DNA of 64,000 bases from Prorocentrum cordatum (Eukaryota > Sar > Dinophyceae > Prorocentrales > Prorocentraceae), in assembly GCA_963575745.1 (NCBI GenBank), contig CAUYUJ010014604.1:94087-158086 (forward strand). Direction: 5' to 3'. The notes under the pieces were generated by a model that was given only the letters and a program-made list of their open reading frames with translations, did not search any database and was not told the origin of the DNA. The translations under genes were made by a program, and so were the position numbers. The stretch's first letter is position 1. Every line of letters starts with the position of its first letter. Below, in pieces: positions 1 through 10,785 of this stretch.

Positions 1-4
1 GAAG

Positions 5-784
5 GTGTGCTTTCAAGAATTGTCTCTTCCCATTGTTCTTCTTGCTCGTCGTGTTCTGTCGTGCGGAGAGTGGCCGCGCTGTTGGGCCATCCACTGGATT
101 CACCCCCTTTTCAAAAACAGGTCGAAGCACGACGCTGGCAATTACAGAGGAATCCATCTTACTTCACAAGTTTCCAAGGTCGTGGAGCGGCTGATTGCTT
201 CTTTGTTTGTGCCCCGGCTTTTGCGGGAGTTGAGTTATGGTGATTTTCAATTTGCTGACGCGCCTGGCAGAGGATCGAGAGATGCGATGTTGTTTTTCGT
301 TATGACCTGCCTCGTCGCATTCGGCGCTGGGAGGGGTGTTGCTATGTGCAGCTCCGACGCTGCTGGTGCGTTCGACAGAGTCTCAGCCGACCGCTTAAAG
401 GCCGACTTAGGAGCTCCTGATTTGCATCCCTCCGTGTTGGCTGTCCTCAGCAGTTGGCTGGCGCCGCGCGCGGCGAATGTAGTTGTTGAGGGTGCACTCT
501 CTGGTGCGATCACCATGACTGACATGGTATTTCAAGGCACTGTTTTGGGCCCTGTTCTGTGGAACGTCTTTTATTCCGACTCCAAAGAGGCCGTCCGCAG
601 TGTAGGTTTTCAAGAAATCATATTTGCTGATGACCTCAATGCGTCTAAAGTTCTAGTGCGAGACGAGACCAACGCAGAGGCCTATGCGGCAATGCACGAG
701 TGTCAGAACAAATTGCATTCCTGGGGGCACGCAAGCGGTGTAGTTTTTGATGCGGATCTTATCGCATTCCCAGCCGCATGGTGA
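5..784 (+). pseudogene. LINE-A1 reverse transcriptase palm (fragment)
   Basis: About 260 codons of non-LTR reverse transcriptase, open from the window edge. In order there is a fingers motif with NYRGIHLTSQ (about 145-175), the first catalytic Asp in CSSDAAGAFDRV (about 345-380), a motif with QGTVLGPVLWN (about 530-565) and the FADD box at 623-634, so all three catalytic aspartates are present. The frame then shifts and the C-terminal part continues in another frame at about 750. No start codon is proposed because the 5' end is outside the window. Confidence 0.88.
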
Positions 785-1502
785 CAGTTTCAGGTCCTTG
801 GGAGTCACATTCGGCAGCAAGCTTCTCATGGGAGACGCCATTTCTGAGTGTCCTTGCGAAGCAGGCTGGCGCTCCCGGTCTATTTCAAATTGTCGCCGTT
901 ATTATAACACTCGGGAGTCGATCTTTCTGTGCAAAAGCCACATCGCGTCGTATATTGAATACCGGGCGGCAGCCATCAGCCACGCCTCATCTACCGCACT
1001 GTCTGTTTTAGACTCGGTGCAGTATCGGTTTCTTCGAGCGCTTGAAGTAACCGAAGAGTCAGCACTGAAGGGCCACTGTTTGGCTCCGCTATCTGTCCGC
1101 CGGGATATTGCTATCCTTGGCCTTATCCACCGCAGTGCCATTGGTCTGGGACCTCTCATGTTTTCCCGTTTCTTCCGCCCCGCCCTTCCCCTTTCTTCTG
1201 ATCCCCCTCGTTCCTCTCGCTCCCGCTCTTCGCCCCTCCACGGCAGGCAACTCCAAGTTCCATGCAGCGCCTCTGCGCCAGGTTATGTCCGCAGGTCTCC
1301 TCTTGGAGGCGCCCGGTTGTACGGTATCTTACCGGAGGCAATCGCGCGCCAACCAACTGTCCACGATTTTCCATGCATGCTGCAGTTGTTTCTGTGCCCC
1401 CTGGCCCGCGTGGGAGACGCCCAGTGGAAGGTTTTGCTTTCGTGGCGTCAGCCGTTCGCCTTCCACCCTCTCCTGGCTCATCGCGCGTGGGCGCCGGCTT
1501 AG
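747..1502 (+). pseudogene. LINE-A1 RT thumb and C-terminal region (frame-shifted)
   Basis: This continues the RT of the previous entry in a different frame. It has the family blocks seen in the other LINE copies: SFRSLGVTFGSKLLM, YIEYRAAA, VRRDIAILGLIHR, LGPLMFSRFF and YGILPEAI. They align in order with the same blocks in LINE-D (17,900-18,480), which is intact over this stretch. The function beyond the RT thumb is unknown. The frame change relative to the palm makes this copy non-coding. Confidence 0.8.
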
Positions 1503-1729
1503 TTAGTCCTTTCTCGCCTTTCCCTCCCGCTCCCTTCTCTCTTCCGCCCCCGCCCCTCTCTGTTGAGTTTTTTGGTGCAAAGGGTCTTCCTTTCGATCGG
1601 CGGCCGTTTGTTCGCCTGTCTGAAGAAGGCTAGTGGTGAGGAGTTCATTCATGTCCGAGGCTGATGAGAAAAAGCAAAATATAGAAAACACAGAATTTAA
1701 AAATTATAAAAGTGACGCTCGGGAGGTCA

Positions 1730-2673
1730 TTATCCGAATGCTGTTTCAAGAATTTTGTCTATACTGATGTCCTGAATGCTTTTCGTCATGTTTCTCTCTC
1801 CACCTCCGATGCGGATGTGTTTGCGCCGGCGCAGTGTCGGAGCTGCTTGCATGAATGGAGCCGTGCAAACGCAGTTTTTTTCTGAGCCTTCTACAGAAAG
1901 TTTGCACATAGTCTTAAGGGGCCGGCCGGCAAGAAGCAATTTCAAAGTTGTAGGTGTTGACTTCGATTGTGAATTTATAATGACAGATGCGGTGCAGAGC
2001 TGTGTGCACGAGTGTGGCTGGAGGCTGCAATCATTAATGCGAACGCGGCTTTTTTCGCGCAGACGCCGAGCTCGTCTTGTTACACATAGCACATATTCTA
2101 TCATTCATCGAGTGCAGAACTTGTGTTTTCACGCATGCCTCTCACTCCGTCTTGGCCGCTTTGGATCGCGTTCAAAGCTCGCTTGTCCGCAGCGTGGGCA
2201 TTTCTGATTTAGATGCCCTCCACCACTTTATGAAGTTAGGTTCTTTGTGTTCTCGAAGAGACATAGCTAACCTGGGTCTCATTCGCAGGACTCTTCTTGG
2301 TGCCGGCCCGGCATGTTTTCAAGAATTCCTTTAATTTGAGTCGTCTCCTGTTCCCCTCCGCGCTCCTCCCAGGCATTTCCGTCATGTGGTCGACCCCTGC
2401 CCTGCTCGGGCTCCAGATTATGTGATTCGGTCCACGTTGGGTGGCGCTCGTATGTGCAGTCTTCTTCCCGAGAGCGTTGTTAGCGCCCATGACGTGAAAG
2501 AGTTCCAACGTCTACTGTCTGAGCTTATGCGTCATGCCCCAGGTCAGGTTTTCGTCCCGGCCACAGCTGTTCTCGTGGCGTCTGCCGCTCGCTTTCCACG
2601 AAGTGCGCCGCTTTCGGAACTGGCGCCCGGCGGCCTGATGGCCTCAGTGTTGTGCCCAGGCGGTTTTTCTTGA
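1730..2673 (+). pseudogene. LINE-A2 RT C-terminal remnant in several frames
   Basis: Three frame pieces correspond to the C-terminal half of the family RT. Piece 1,776-2,207 covers the thumb, with a KVVGVDFDCEFIMTDAV block. Piece 2,077-2,334 carries IECRTCVFTHA and SRRDIANLGLIRR, followed by LGAGPACFQEF. Piece 2,386-2,673 carries APDYVIRSTLGGARMCSLLPES. These match in order the LINE-A1 and LINE-D blocks. There are at least two frame breaks, so no product is expected. Confidence 0.75.
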
Positions 2674-2679
2674 GATAGC

Positions 2680-3235
2680 CACGAACATTTTTTTGTTTCT
2701 GCGTATCTTCTTCTTCCTCCCTTTCGTCTTCGTTCTTCCTCGTTCCCGTCCTTGCCTTTTCCTTTGTTTTTCTTTTCGTTTTCGTTTGTTCTCCTTTCTT
2801 GCTCTCGTCTTCGTTTTCTTTGCTCTTTTCTTCGTTTCTTGCTTGGTTCGTTGCCTGCTGCTGCCGTCTCTCGTCGTTCTTCTGCCTCCTGCCCCTCCTC
2901 GTTCCGCTTCCACTGGCCGCCTGCGTGGAGCGCAGGGCGCGCGCGCTGCGCGGTCGCCGTGCACGTGGGCTGGTGCCCTTCTCTCCCCTTCTCCCCTCTC
3001 CTCCCTCCCTCTCTCTTTCTTCGTGTTGCTTCTTGTTGCTGCTTTTTTTTTTTTTTTTTTGGGGGGGGGTTCTCTCCCCCTTCTCTCTCTCTCTCTCTCT
3101 TTATCTCTCTCTCTCTTTCTTTTCTTGTCTTTCTCTTGCTCTTCTCTTTTCTCTTGTCTCTTCCTTGTCCTCCTGCTGCTTCCCCGCTGGCCTGTCGGGC
3201 AGGCTTCGGTGGCCCCGTTGGAGACCGGTTCTTTC
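2680..3235 (+). repeat. Pyrimidine-rich LINE 3' tract with GC island
   Basis: Almost pure C/T on the + strand, with a GC-rich island at about 2,920-2,965 (TGCGTGGAGCGCAGGGCGCG). It includes an 18-T run (3,043-3,060) directly followed by 9 G, then a CT dinucleotide stretch (3,076-3,120). The same tract-plus-island layout closes LINE-B (about 9,990-10,340) and, more degenerately, LINE-C and LINE-D. Long open frames here are low-complexity artefacts. Confidence 0.8.
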
Positions 3236-3240
3236 TCCCA

Positions 3241-3689
3241 CCCTGGATGTAACTTTTTATTTCTATGTGACTTGGTGAAGATAGCTGCGCTGCAGAGGTC
3301 CGATAGAGACAAAAGTATTCCCTCGTGGTGTCGTCCTGGAAAATGACATGATCAGAACCAGATGTTTGTTCGGAGTTCTTCGTTTTGTAGAATCAGCCTC
3401 GATTGCCGTTTTTTCCAAATATTTTTCAGTTCCAGATAAATGCAGAGTGATTGGTTTTGATTCATGTTTTATATATTCGGCTTATTTAAAGGGTGCGTCC
3501 ATCAATCCGACCGGGCAGTGCAGTTTTGTTAGATAAAACATATTATGTTTCAATGAAATGTATTCTTACTGTGCTTGCAGTAGTTCATTTGTCTCGTGTT
3601 TATATTTTGCATTTGTTTGATCCATTGCTTTTTTTCCTTATTCTGAGCAGTGACAGAATATATGCGGAAATACCGAGCCGCAGTACATA
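3241..3689. other. AT-rich intergenic DNA, nothing recognised
   Basis: No domain-bearing frame and no clear repeat. The short open frames at 3,348-3,536 and 3,493-3,750 have no recognisable motif and unremarkable composition. Confidence 0.5.
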
Positions 3690-4012
3690 TTCAAGCACCA
3701 AAACGCCGCAGGGCATGTCAACACCAAAATGCCGCAAACATCACATTTAAGCAAAAACGCCGTAGGACACATTTAAGCGCCGAAGCGCCGCAAAACGCAT
3801 TTGAAACGCCGCAGAGAGCAAATTTGAGCACCGAAGCCGCAGCGCACATTGGACACACATTTGAGCACGGAAGCGCCCCAAACAGCAAATGTGAGCACCG
3901 AAACGGCAGGGCGCATTTGAGCACCGAAATAACGGAGGATACATTTGCGCAACGAAACCAATTTTGAGCACCGAAACGCCGCAAGGACATATTTGAGCAT
4001 TGAAACGCATTT
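3690..4012 (+). repeat. Minisatellite, about 26-30-bp unit
   Basis: About eleven degenerate tandem copies of ACATTTGAGCACCGAAACGCC. Clear unit starts are the ATTTRAGC cores near 3,744, 3,770, 3,822, 3,859, 3,914, 3,961 and 3,990. Unit length varies, so frame is not preserved; both-strand open frames here are by-products. Confidence 0.8.
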
Positions 4013-5333
4013 TAATTTCATGGCGTTCTGTTGGAAATTTTGCGAAAATGCCCGCGAAGGAAAGAAGGCTCAAACGACAGCACGGCGCCAACCTAACAAA
4101 ACGCTTCAATCGCGTGCTGCAAATTTCTCCGTTCCAACACACTTGGTGGTATGGTGGGGGTCAGTCTTAATTTCAGTTCTATGTTTAATTTCGTTATAGA
4201 CTGAGCGTATTGGACATTATTGAATTGATATCAGCAGTTTATCTTTCTTTTCAGTATGGTTGGGCCTTCTATTTATTTATCGTGGCGTTTCTATATTTTT
4301 TTTTATATGCAAATGTTCAGATTTTTTATACCACAATACGTATATTGATATCAGTTTCGAATTCTAAAGTAGCATTGTGCCTGTTATTGGTTTTGAACAG
4401 TTTCAGTTTTGTTTATAGGTTCCCGTTGGTTGTTGGTCAGATTTGTCATGGACATTGTTATCGAAGTGAACAAGTACCAATGCAGTGTTTATTACAGCCG
4501 TGTGTGTTTCCGTGTACTTTTTAACGTTTTATTTTCGCCAAACAATTCAGTTGGACCCTGAATCTTTTAGTTTCAACATTAATTATTTCAGTTTTTTTTT
4601 TTTTGGACAATTTGATAGTTGAGTTTATTCTAGTTTTTCAAATCTGTTCTTTTGGGGCCCAGAATTTGCGAGGTTTTCTGTTCATTTTTTGGGGGGTTGA
4701 GTATTTGAGTGCTACACATGCGAGAATATAGTTGTTTTGATTTTTTCCTGTAGAATGTTCTAATGCATTAGTTTGAGTAGCATTATATTTTAAGTTTTTT
4801 TTTTTTCGGCAGTACTTCATTTTGAGATCGTTAATGCATGCCTGTTTTTTTTCCTGGTAACAAAGCGTCTCCAGCTCGACAATAAATGGCAGTTCCATTT
4901 CTCTCATGTGCTTGAGCTTTTCTGGGGGCCCCCCGCTGTCAGCTTGGCGCGCGGCCCCGTTGCTGCTGGGCCGGCCCGCTGGCTGCGGGTTGTGTAGCTA
5001 ATTCGCCTTTTTCGTTCCCCGGTCAATTGCTTTCGCCGCGTGCGGTTTTCGCTCGCGGTCGCGACCAAAAATATTGTTTTTTGCAGGTGTCAGTATTGGA
5101 ATTGCCGTGCAGATATTTCCATGGTAGTAGCAAATGCAGAATATGACTATGATTTAGAGGGCTGGCTGTACCACCAAAGCAAGCAGGGGGGAGACGCGGA
5201 AGCGCGGCGGAAGAGCAGAAGCGAGAGTGAGAGCACAGAAAGAAGGTCGACTGCAGACGACCGACAGCGACGACAGCTCACATGGAAACGAGAGAAGGGA
5301 GAGATAGGGGATGACTGGGGGAGATGGCTCATA
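4013..5333. other. AT-rich intergenic DNA before LINE-B
   Basis: Mostly T-rich sequence up to about 4,915, then a more GC-rich block (4,920-5,330) that may belong to the LINE-B 5' UTR. No protein family was recognised. Confidence 0.45.
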
Positions 5334-5393
5334 GTGCTCACCCGTGAGTTGCACGAGCGCATCGTGCTCACCCGCGAGTTGCACGAGCGCATT
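5334..5393 (+). repeat. Two 30-bp direct repeats upstream of LINE-B ORF1
   Basis: Two nearly identical 30-bp units beginning GTGCTCACCCG at 5,334 and 5,364, both containing GAGTTGCACGAGCGCAT and differing at one position (T/C). They lie 59 bases before the ORF1 ATG at 5,452. Tandem 5'-UTR repeats can act as promoter units in LINEs; that role here is only a guess. Confidence 0.75.
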
Positions 5394-5451
5394 TTGTGAG
5401 GTTCTTTGGGGGCAGCCATCATCGACACCGGTGTTCGATCATAGATCCGTC

Positions 5452-7196
5452 ATGTCTGGCTCGGGTGCAGCTCCAGGCGTCGTCAAGAATCAGTTCGAGA
5501 AGAGCCGCGAGAACCCTTTGGCGCGGTTATCTGCGCGCCAGGCTGCTGCGCAAGCCGCGCTTTCGTCGGAGAGTCGTCGGGGGACAGAGGCGCTGACGCA
5601 GATGGATGAGTCGGCCAGCGTATCAGCTGGCCAATTCGCTCTTGCTCTACCCTTTCCAGGTGTTGTGAGCAGTGATGCCCCGTCGAGCACGCCTCCAGGC
5701 AGTGCTTCGCCGGGCCCCTCGCCGAGCGCAGCTCCTTTGGTTGGCGCTCCCGCTCCCGGTTCTATCGGTTCGAGCGGTGCGTGTTCAGGCGAGGGCGCCG
5801 CCCCCCTGACGCATGCGGCGGCGAGCGTGGCTGCGGAGTCGAGCATTTTTCCATGTGGGACTCGTCCGCCTGCGGCATCGAGCGCAGCATGCCTCGCGGA
5901 TTCGGAAAAGCTCGACGTAATCTTGAACGTCACGTCGTCACTCGCCGCGAAAGAGGAGGTCACTAAGAGCCAAATCAACATCATGAAGGCGACGAAGATG
6001 GAGATCGCTAAGGCCGTTGATCCGATCAAGGACGAGATGGCCGATGTACGTTCTCGCTTCTTTGCGCTCGAATCTCGACCGGCTTCGTCGTCGTCATCAG
6101 CTGTGAGTGCGCGACACCTGTCCTTCCTCAAGTCCATGGACGTGTCGAACTTGCAGATTCCATTCGCCGGTTTCGACACTTCTGACCCGTGCAAGCGCGT
6201 GGAGGATTTGACCAAGATTGTGAATGATTCAAGTCCCATTGTGAAGCCTGCTCATTTTGGGCATTTTTCCAGTGGACTACGGAACAGTCAGCAGATGTCA
6301 AAGGCATCCTATGTGCAGTTTGCCAGCGAACGCGATGCTCGTACATGTTTGCATTCTGTTGGAGGCGAGGGAAAAGTCTTCCAGACTTCTTCTGGCCGCT
6401 TGATTGTGAAACCAGCCCAATCCCGTTTAAACGCCGCTCGAGATTGGGCCTTGCGCGAGTCCGAGAAAAAGTTAAAGACAAGGGCTATTCAGAGTGTCAT
6501 TCAGATAGACTGGAAGTCTCGCGTGGTGACTGTCGACGCTGTTCCTGCGTTCAAACAGGGGCCGGCAGATTTGACAAGTAGTTTTTTAGCGCCTCATAGC
6601 GGTTTCTCTTTGAAGAGATCACGGGGTCGCACGCGATTTTGTTCGCATTCCTTTTCTTCCCCATCTCCTCTCGGTTGTTCTGCTGCCCCTCGCTCTGTGA
6701 GTAGCGCGCGGCCCCTTCATCGTCGATTTCGACGGCGAGGCCCTCGATCAGATGCCTCGTTTTTCAGACGTTGCACTGGGCGTTTCACCCGGCCGAGTTT
6801 CAACCCGCTCATTTTTTCGAGCCGCCTTAGCCCGGATATTTCGAGCCGCCTTACTCCGGAGAATTCGAGCGGCTTCAGCCCGAATTTTTCGAGCCACCTT
6901 AGCCCGCATTTTTCGAGCCGCCTTAGCCCGGATATTCCGAGCCGCCTTGCCCGGGATTTTCGAGACGCCTTAACAGGCGATTTTCGAGCCGGCTTACCTC
7001 CCGCTGTGCCTCCCCCGCTCCCGTCGGCCTCTTCCCTTCCTGCTCCCTCTCAACCCGCGTTGCACGATTTTTTTTGGCGTTTTGAGCCATCGAATTCGAA
7101 TCCTTTCCCTCCGGGCGTTGGCTGTGGCAACTCCCAGCCGACGCCGTCCGTTGACGTCGTTGGTCTCAACATTTTCTACATCAATCTACGGACTTT
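5452..7196 (+). pseudogene. LINE-B ORF1 (RNA-binding gag-like protein)
   Basis: The ATG at 5,452 starts MSGSGAAPG; LINE-D ORF1 starts similarly (MSGFVAAA at 14,231). An Ala/Ser/Pro-rich N-terminus is followed by a probable coiled coil (about 5,900-6,070, heptad-rich with KEEVTKSQ and DPIKDEMADVRS). Then comes a conserved 140-residue block (about 6,130-6,570) with IPFAGFD, GLRNSQQMSKASYVQF and VPAFKQGPADLTS, whose pattern suggests an RRM-like RNA-binding fold. The same block is present in LINE-C and LINE-D. A 24-bp repeat follows. The frame stays open into the endonuclease region and is out of phase with it from about 7,197. By analogy with LINE ORF1 it would coat element RNA; I cannot prove the fold. 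Confidence 0.7.
6812..6995 (+). repeat. 24-bp in-frame minisatellite in LINE-B
   Basis: About seven and a half copies of TTTCGAGCCGCCTTAGCCCGGATA-like units (24 bases, 8 codons), giving degenerate FSSRLSPD peptide repeats. It lies between the ORF1 conserved block and the endonuclease. The unit length keeps the frame open despite divergence between units. Confidence 0.85.
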
Positions 7197-7922
7197 AATG
7201 CCCATTCAGGCGAGCTGTCGGCAAGACTATCTCTCTTTGCTTCCCTTCCCCACGTCGTCTGTATCACGGAAACCTGGTTTAATAATTCGTTTTTTGCGCC
7301 TCAGCTATCCAGTTGCAGCTTGCTTGCGAGACGCGATAGTCACCAGCAGGCCGGAGGTGTAGCCATTTTTGTTCGCGAGACTCTGATTGGCGTTTGCTCT
7401 GCGCTTCTTAATTCACCCTCGGCGGAAATATGTTGGATTCTTGTTCATCGTGCGTCCAGGCCCATTCTTCTGGGCTGCGTGCACAGACATCCCCAGTATG
7501 GAGAAGTAGATTCTTTGCGAACTTTTACCTTTGAGTATGCTCGTCTGAGTGCGCAGGCTGTCGGTGCTATTCTCGTTGGCGACTTTAACGTGCACCATGC
7601 GCATTGGCTTCGGTACAGTCATTCTATCACTCCTGAAGGATCCGTCTTGAAGAATTGGGCTCAGGAGACTGGCCTTTTTCAGCGTGTCAGATCTCCTACC
7701 AGAGGTCCATATTTAATTGATTTACTGTTTACTGATTTGCTTCAACTTACAACGGTAGAAGTGGTTAGTGAAATCGCTGATCATCGCGGCCTGTCGATTA
7801 TATTTTCTGGCCCTCCGCATTCGCTCGAAGTTCTCAATCGTGATGTTTGGCTTTTTTGTCAGGTGGATTGGTCGCATATTCGGCGACGCATTCGCGAACG
7901 CAGTTGGGGGTGGATTTCTTAG
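7165..7922 (+). pseudogene. LINE-B AP-type endonuclease domain
   Basis: APE-like (Exo_endo_phos) endonuclease that would nick the target. Frame 1 starts NIFYINLRT at about 7,170, then the reading shifts at about 7,197 and continues with CITETWF (catalytic Glu codon 7,269-7,271), RRDSHQQAGGVAIFVRE (about 7,325-7,378), LVGDFNVHHAHW (Asp at 7,581), LIDLLFTD (about 7,715-7,740) and ADHRGLSI (Asp-His at 7,778-7,783). These are the metal-binding and catalytic landmarks in family order. Broken by one internal frameshift and another before the RT. Confidence 0.85.
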
Positions 7923-9989
7923 CAGCCGCCATGTGCAGCAGCAGAGCGTCTCAGATATTCTTTTGTCTGTAATGCGCGAGTGCAGGCCGCATTCTTCTGT
8001 GTCGTTCTGGCCATCGCGCCCTTGGCTCACAGAGGAGTGCGTGCGATTAGTTGAGGAGAAGAGGCGCGCTTCTGGCGCGGAATTATCCCCCCTTCCCTGC
8101 CGCCGGCGTAGTGATGCCTTGTGCTCTGCGCGCGAGGCTTTGGTTCAGCGCGCGCGGTTGCGTCTCCGCAACATGCGCCGTGGCAGCAAGCAGTGGTGGA
8201 AACTTTCTGATTCTATTTTGTGCAGAACAGGAAAACCCAGAAGCTCGCCTTTGAAGTATCCAGACGGATCGTGGGATATCAACAGCATAGGAAAGGCAGA
8301 GCTTTTAGCAGCAAGTTTTACTAGCAAATGGAGTTTGCCAGATACTGTGGTAAATGAGTTTTCGGTGTTTAATGCTACTTTAGTGCCGTCTGATTCGAAT
8401 GCTTTTTTAAGAGCGTGGTTGCTCATTGCCAGAGCTGTGCTCCAGGAGTTGCGCTTGGACAGCGCCACTGGGCCTGATTTGGGTCCTGCTCGAGTTTTAA
8501 AGCTCTGCGCACGCGAATTAGCATTGCCAGTCTGTCTTCTTGCTCGGCAGATCATCCATTGTTTTCAGTGGCCAGCTTCGTGGCGCGTACACTGCATCTT
8601 CCCACTCCACGAGCGCCGGGCCCTGTCAGACCCAGACAACTATCGAGGTCTGCATTTCACATCGCAATTCCTTAAAGCAGTAGAACGCATCATCGGTAGC
8701 CTGTTTGTTCCGCGCCTCGAGCGTCTAGGTGTTTATGATCCGTCGCAGTTTGTTTATCGTAGCGAACATGGGGCACGAGGCGCAGTATTATTCTACGTCC
8801 TCTCCTGGCTCCTTCCTCTCTCCCTTGGCTCCCGTATCTTGCTATGCTGCTCTGATGTCTCTGGCGCTTTCGACCGAGTCGATTCTGAAATATTGTGTGC
8901 GAAGCTGCAGTCGGCTGGAGTGCCCACCCAGCTGCTGCCTCTCTTTGCCAGCTGGCTTCGCCGACGCAAGGCGCGAGTGGCGATTGGAGGCCAGCTTTCT
9001 CGCCCGTTCAGCATGGAAAACATGGTTTTCCAGGGCACTGTTTGGGGGCCGCCTTTTTGGAACACTTTTTTCGCTGACGCTTGCGTGGCTATCCGGGCAG
9101 AGTGCTTTCAAGAGGGCATGTTTGCAGACGACCTTAATGCGTGGCGTGCTGTTTCCACGAGCGTCTCTGATGTGGGCGGTTTTTTCCTCCCTGCGCCGGT
9201 GCCGAGCGTTCCTCCACGCCTGGGGCCGCGCGAGCAGAGTACAGTTTGACGCGGACAAGGGGAGTTTTCGCATTCCGTCACGCGTGCAGCTGTTGGAGAC
9301 GATTTCGAATTATTAGGTACTTGGTTCGATGCAAAGCTTCTTATGTCCATGGCCGTCGACAGCTGCGTTGTGGAGTGCTCTTGGAAAATGCAACGACTAC
9401 TGCGCACCAGACGTTTTCACAGCGATGCGGAATTGATCGGCCTATTGCAGGCGCCTTTTCTGTCGTGCGTTGAATGCAGGAGCTCTGCCCTGTATCATGC
9501 TTCGTTTTCTGTATTAGCTCCTCTCGACGCTCTGCTTTCTCGCTTCCTGCGTTCGCTGAGCGTGACAGACGTGGGCGCTTTGTTCGATTTTAATCTGGCG
9601 CCCCCCTTTGCACTCGTCGTGACATAAGCATACTCGGTGTCATTCACAGAGCTGTTTTGGGACTTGGCCCTCCGTGCTTTCAGAACTTCTTTGAGCTGGG
9701 CGCGGCGCCGCCGCCGGCCAGGGTTCCCAGAAGACACGGGCGCCATCTGGTGGAGCCGCCGTTCACAGCACCTGATCTTCTATTACGTTCAGCACTTGGT
9801 GCCGTTCGCATTTATAACCTTCTCCCTGATTCTATTGTTTCCGCTCGTGGTGTCAGCGTGTTTCAATCTCGCCGTCAAAACCTCGTGCGTGCTCGTGCGC
9901 GCCTCTTTGACGACTGGCCGGTTTCGTTTTCCCCTCGCCTCCCGCTGGCTTCGCACCCGCTCCGTGGGTGCCGGGATTGGCGCGGTTAG
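7850..9989 (+). pseudogene. LINE-B reverse transcriptase
   Basis: RVT_1 domain spread over frames. The main piece runs to 9,249 with RPWLTEECVRLVEEKRRASG, SATGPDLGPARVLKLC, NYRGLHFTSQFLKAVERI, CCSDVSGAFDRVDS (Asp at 8,853-8,855), MVFQGTVWGPPFWN and FADD (9,121-9,132). A frameshift near 9,190 moves the reading to another frame (FLHAWGRASRVQFDADKGSFRI), and further shifts precede 9,343-9,627 and 9,657-9,989, which hold the C-terminal blocks (VECRSSALYHA, LGLGPPCFQNFF, RIYNLLPDSIVSA). All catalytic residues survive but the frame does not. Confidence 0.88.
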
Positions 9990-10340
9990 CTCTTCCCTTC
10001 TCTCGTCTTCCCTCTTCTCCTCTCCCCTTCCCCCCCCTCCTCTCCTCCCTCGTCGTCTGCTGCCGTCGTGTCCCGCCGTCGCCTTTCGTTCGTCCGTCTT
10101 CGTGTCCCTCCCCCTCTTCTCCTTCTCCTCCCCCCCGGCCGCTCTGCGTGGAGCGCAGGGTGCGCGCGTCGCACGTCGCCTCTTCGGGGCTCGGCCCTCC
10201 CCTCTCGCTCCTTCCCCCTCCCTCCCCCCCCTGTCGTCCGTCGTCTGCTGTTGCCCCTCCTCTCCCTCCTCTTCTCCCCCCCTCTTGCTCCTCTCCTTTC
10301 CCTCCTCCTTCCTCTGCATTGTGTTTCTCTTTTTGACAGT
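9990..10340 (+). repeat. Pyrimidine-rich 3' tract of LINE-B with GC island
   Basis: Nearly pure C/T with the island CTGCGTGGAGCGCAGGGTGC at about 10,143-10,162, almost identical to that of LINE-A2 at about 2,920. Open frames in both directions here (Ser/Leu/Pro or Arg/Glu/Gly) are compositional. Confidence 0.85.
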
Positions 10341-10416
10341 CGTAGCCGTGCTGCCTTCACTTGACTCGAGCATGTGGTGAGATTCATCTGCTGTTACTAG
10401 ATACATAGAAAAACAA

Positions 10417-10473
10417 ACTACACTACTACTACTACCACTACTACTACTACTACTACTACTCCTACTACTACTA
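10417..10473 (+). repeat. (CTA)n microsatellite after LINE-B
   Basis: About eighteen ACT/CTA triplets with a few interruptions. LINE-D has the same triplet at the same place (19,250-19,400), so it is part of the element's 3' end and not a chance microsatellite. Confidence 0.85.
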
Positions 10474-10535
10474 TCACGAATGATATCTCTACATCGACTA
10501 TTATTGTTACCGCTGGCTAGGGTAGGAAATGCATG

Positions 10536-10785
10536 AACTTGCGAGTTAGTGCTTTCTGTCTCGTTGGGCAGCGACATAATGAACTTGCAAGTTAATACTT
10601 TTTTCCTCGTCGGCGGGGCATGAGAAGAAGTAGCTCGCAAGTTAATGCTTTTTTGTTCTGTCGGTGGAAGCATGAGAAGGTATTAACTCGCGAGTTAATA
10701 CTTTCCTGGAGGTGGATGTGCATACCCTAGATGAGAAGTATCAACTCACGAGTTAATTCTTGTTTAACTCGTGATTCGAGTGTTG
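10536..10785 (+). repeat. Tandem palindromic repeat at LINE-B 3' end
   Basis: Five units spaced 46-59 bp, each centred on an AACTYGCRAGTTAA-like palindrome: about 10,536, 10,582, 10,632, 10,684 and 10,743. The fourth is a perfect 20-bp palindrome, TATTAACTCGCGAGTTAATA (10,681-10,700). Spacers share CTTTTT, a CGG/GGG stretch and CATGAGAAG. Related palindromes follow LINE-D. Confidence 0.85.

Larger units (their letters stand above)
1..1713 (+). mobile_element. LINE-A1, non-LTR retrotransposon fragment cut by the window edge
   Basis: This is the 3' part of a LINE whose 5' end lies outside the window. It holds an RVT_1 reverse transcriptase in two frames, then a short pyrimidine-rich stretch (about 1,510-1,565) and an A-rich stretch (about 1,667-1,713) that may be the 3' end. 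The same RT family recurs in LINE-A2, B and D downstream. It is inactive because the frame is broken near 750-784. Its junction with LINE-A2 at about 1,715 puts two 3' ends of one family in tandem. Confidence 0.85.
1718..3240 (+). mobile_element. LINE-A2, 5'-truncated non-LTR retrotransposon copy
   Basis: A second copy of the same family begins abruptly near the RT active-site box (CFQEFCLY-type sequence at about 1,735-1,765), just after the A-rich end of LINE-A1. It runs through the C-terminal region and ends in a pyrimidine tract of more than 500 bases. A 5' truncation combined with a complete 3' end is what target-primed reverse transcription normally leaves; that mechanism is inferred. 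Confidence 0.75.
5334..10785 (+). mobile_element. LINE-B, near-full-length non-LTR retrotransposon
   Basis: In order: 5' repeat, ORF1 (5,452), AP endonuclease, reverse transcriptase, pyrimidine tract, CTA microsatellite and palindromic tandem repeat. LINE-D (14,231-19,720) has the same order, which defines the family layout. At least five frame breaks (near 7,197, 7,880, 9,190, 9,310 and 9,640) show that it is dead. The limits are set by the first 5' repeat and the last palindromic unit; no target-site duplication was identified. Confidence 0.8.

Noticed and set aside
2644-3346. Arg/Lys/Glu-rich (-) and Leu/Ser/Phe-rich (+) frames of 160-222 codons
   Set aside because: They come from the pyrimidine tract; the same happens at 9,789-10,673, 12,274-12,843 and 18,528-19,095.
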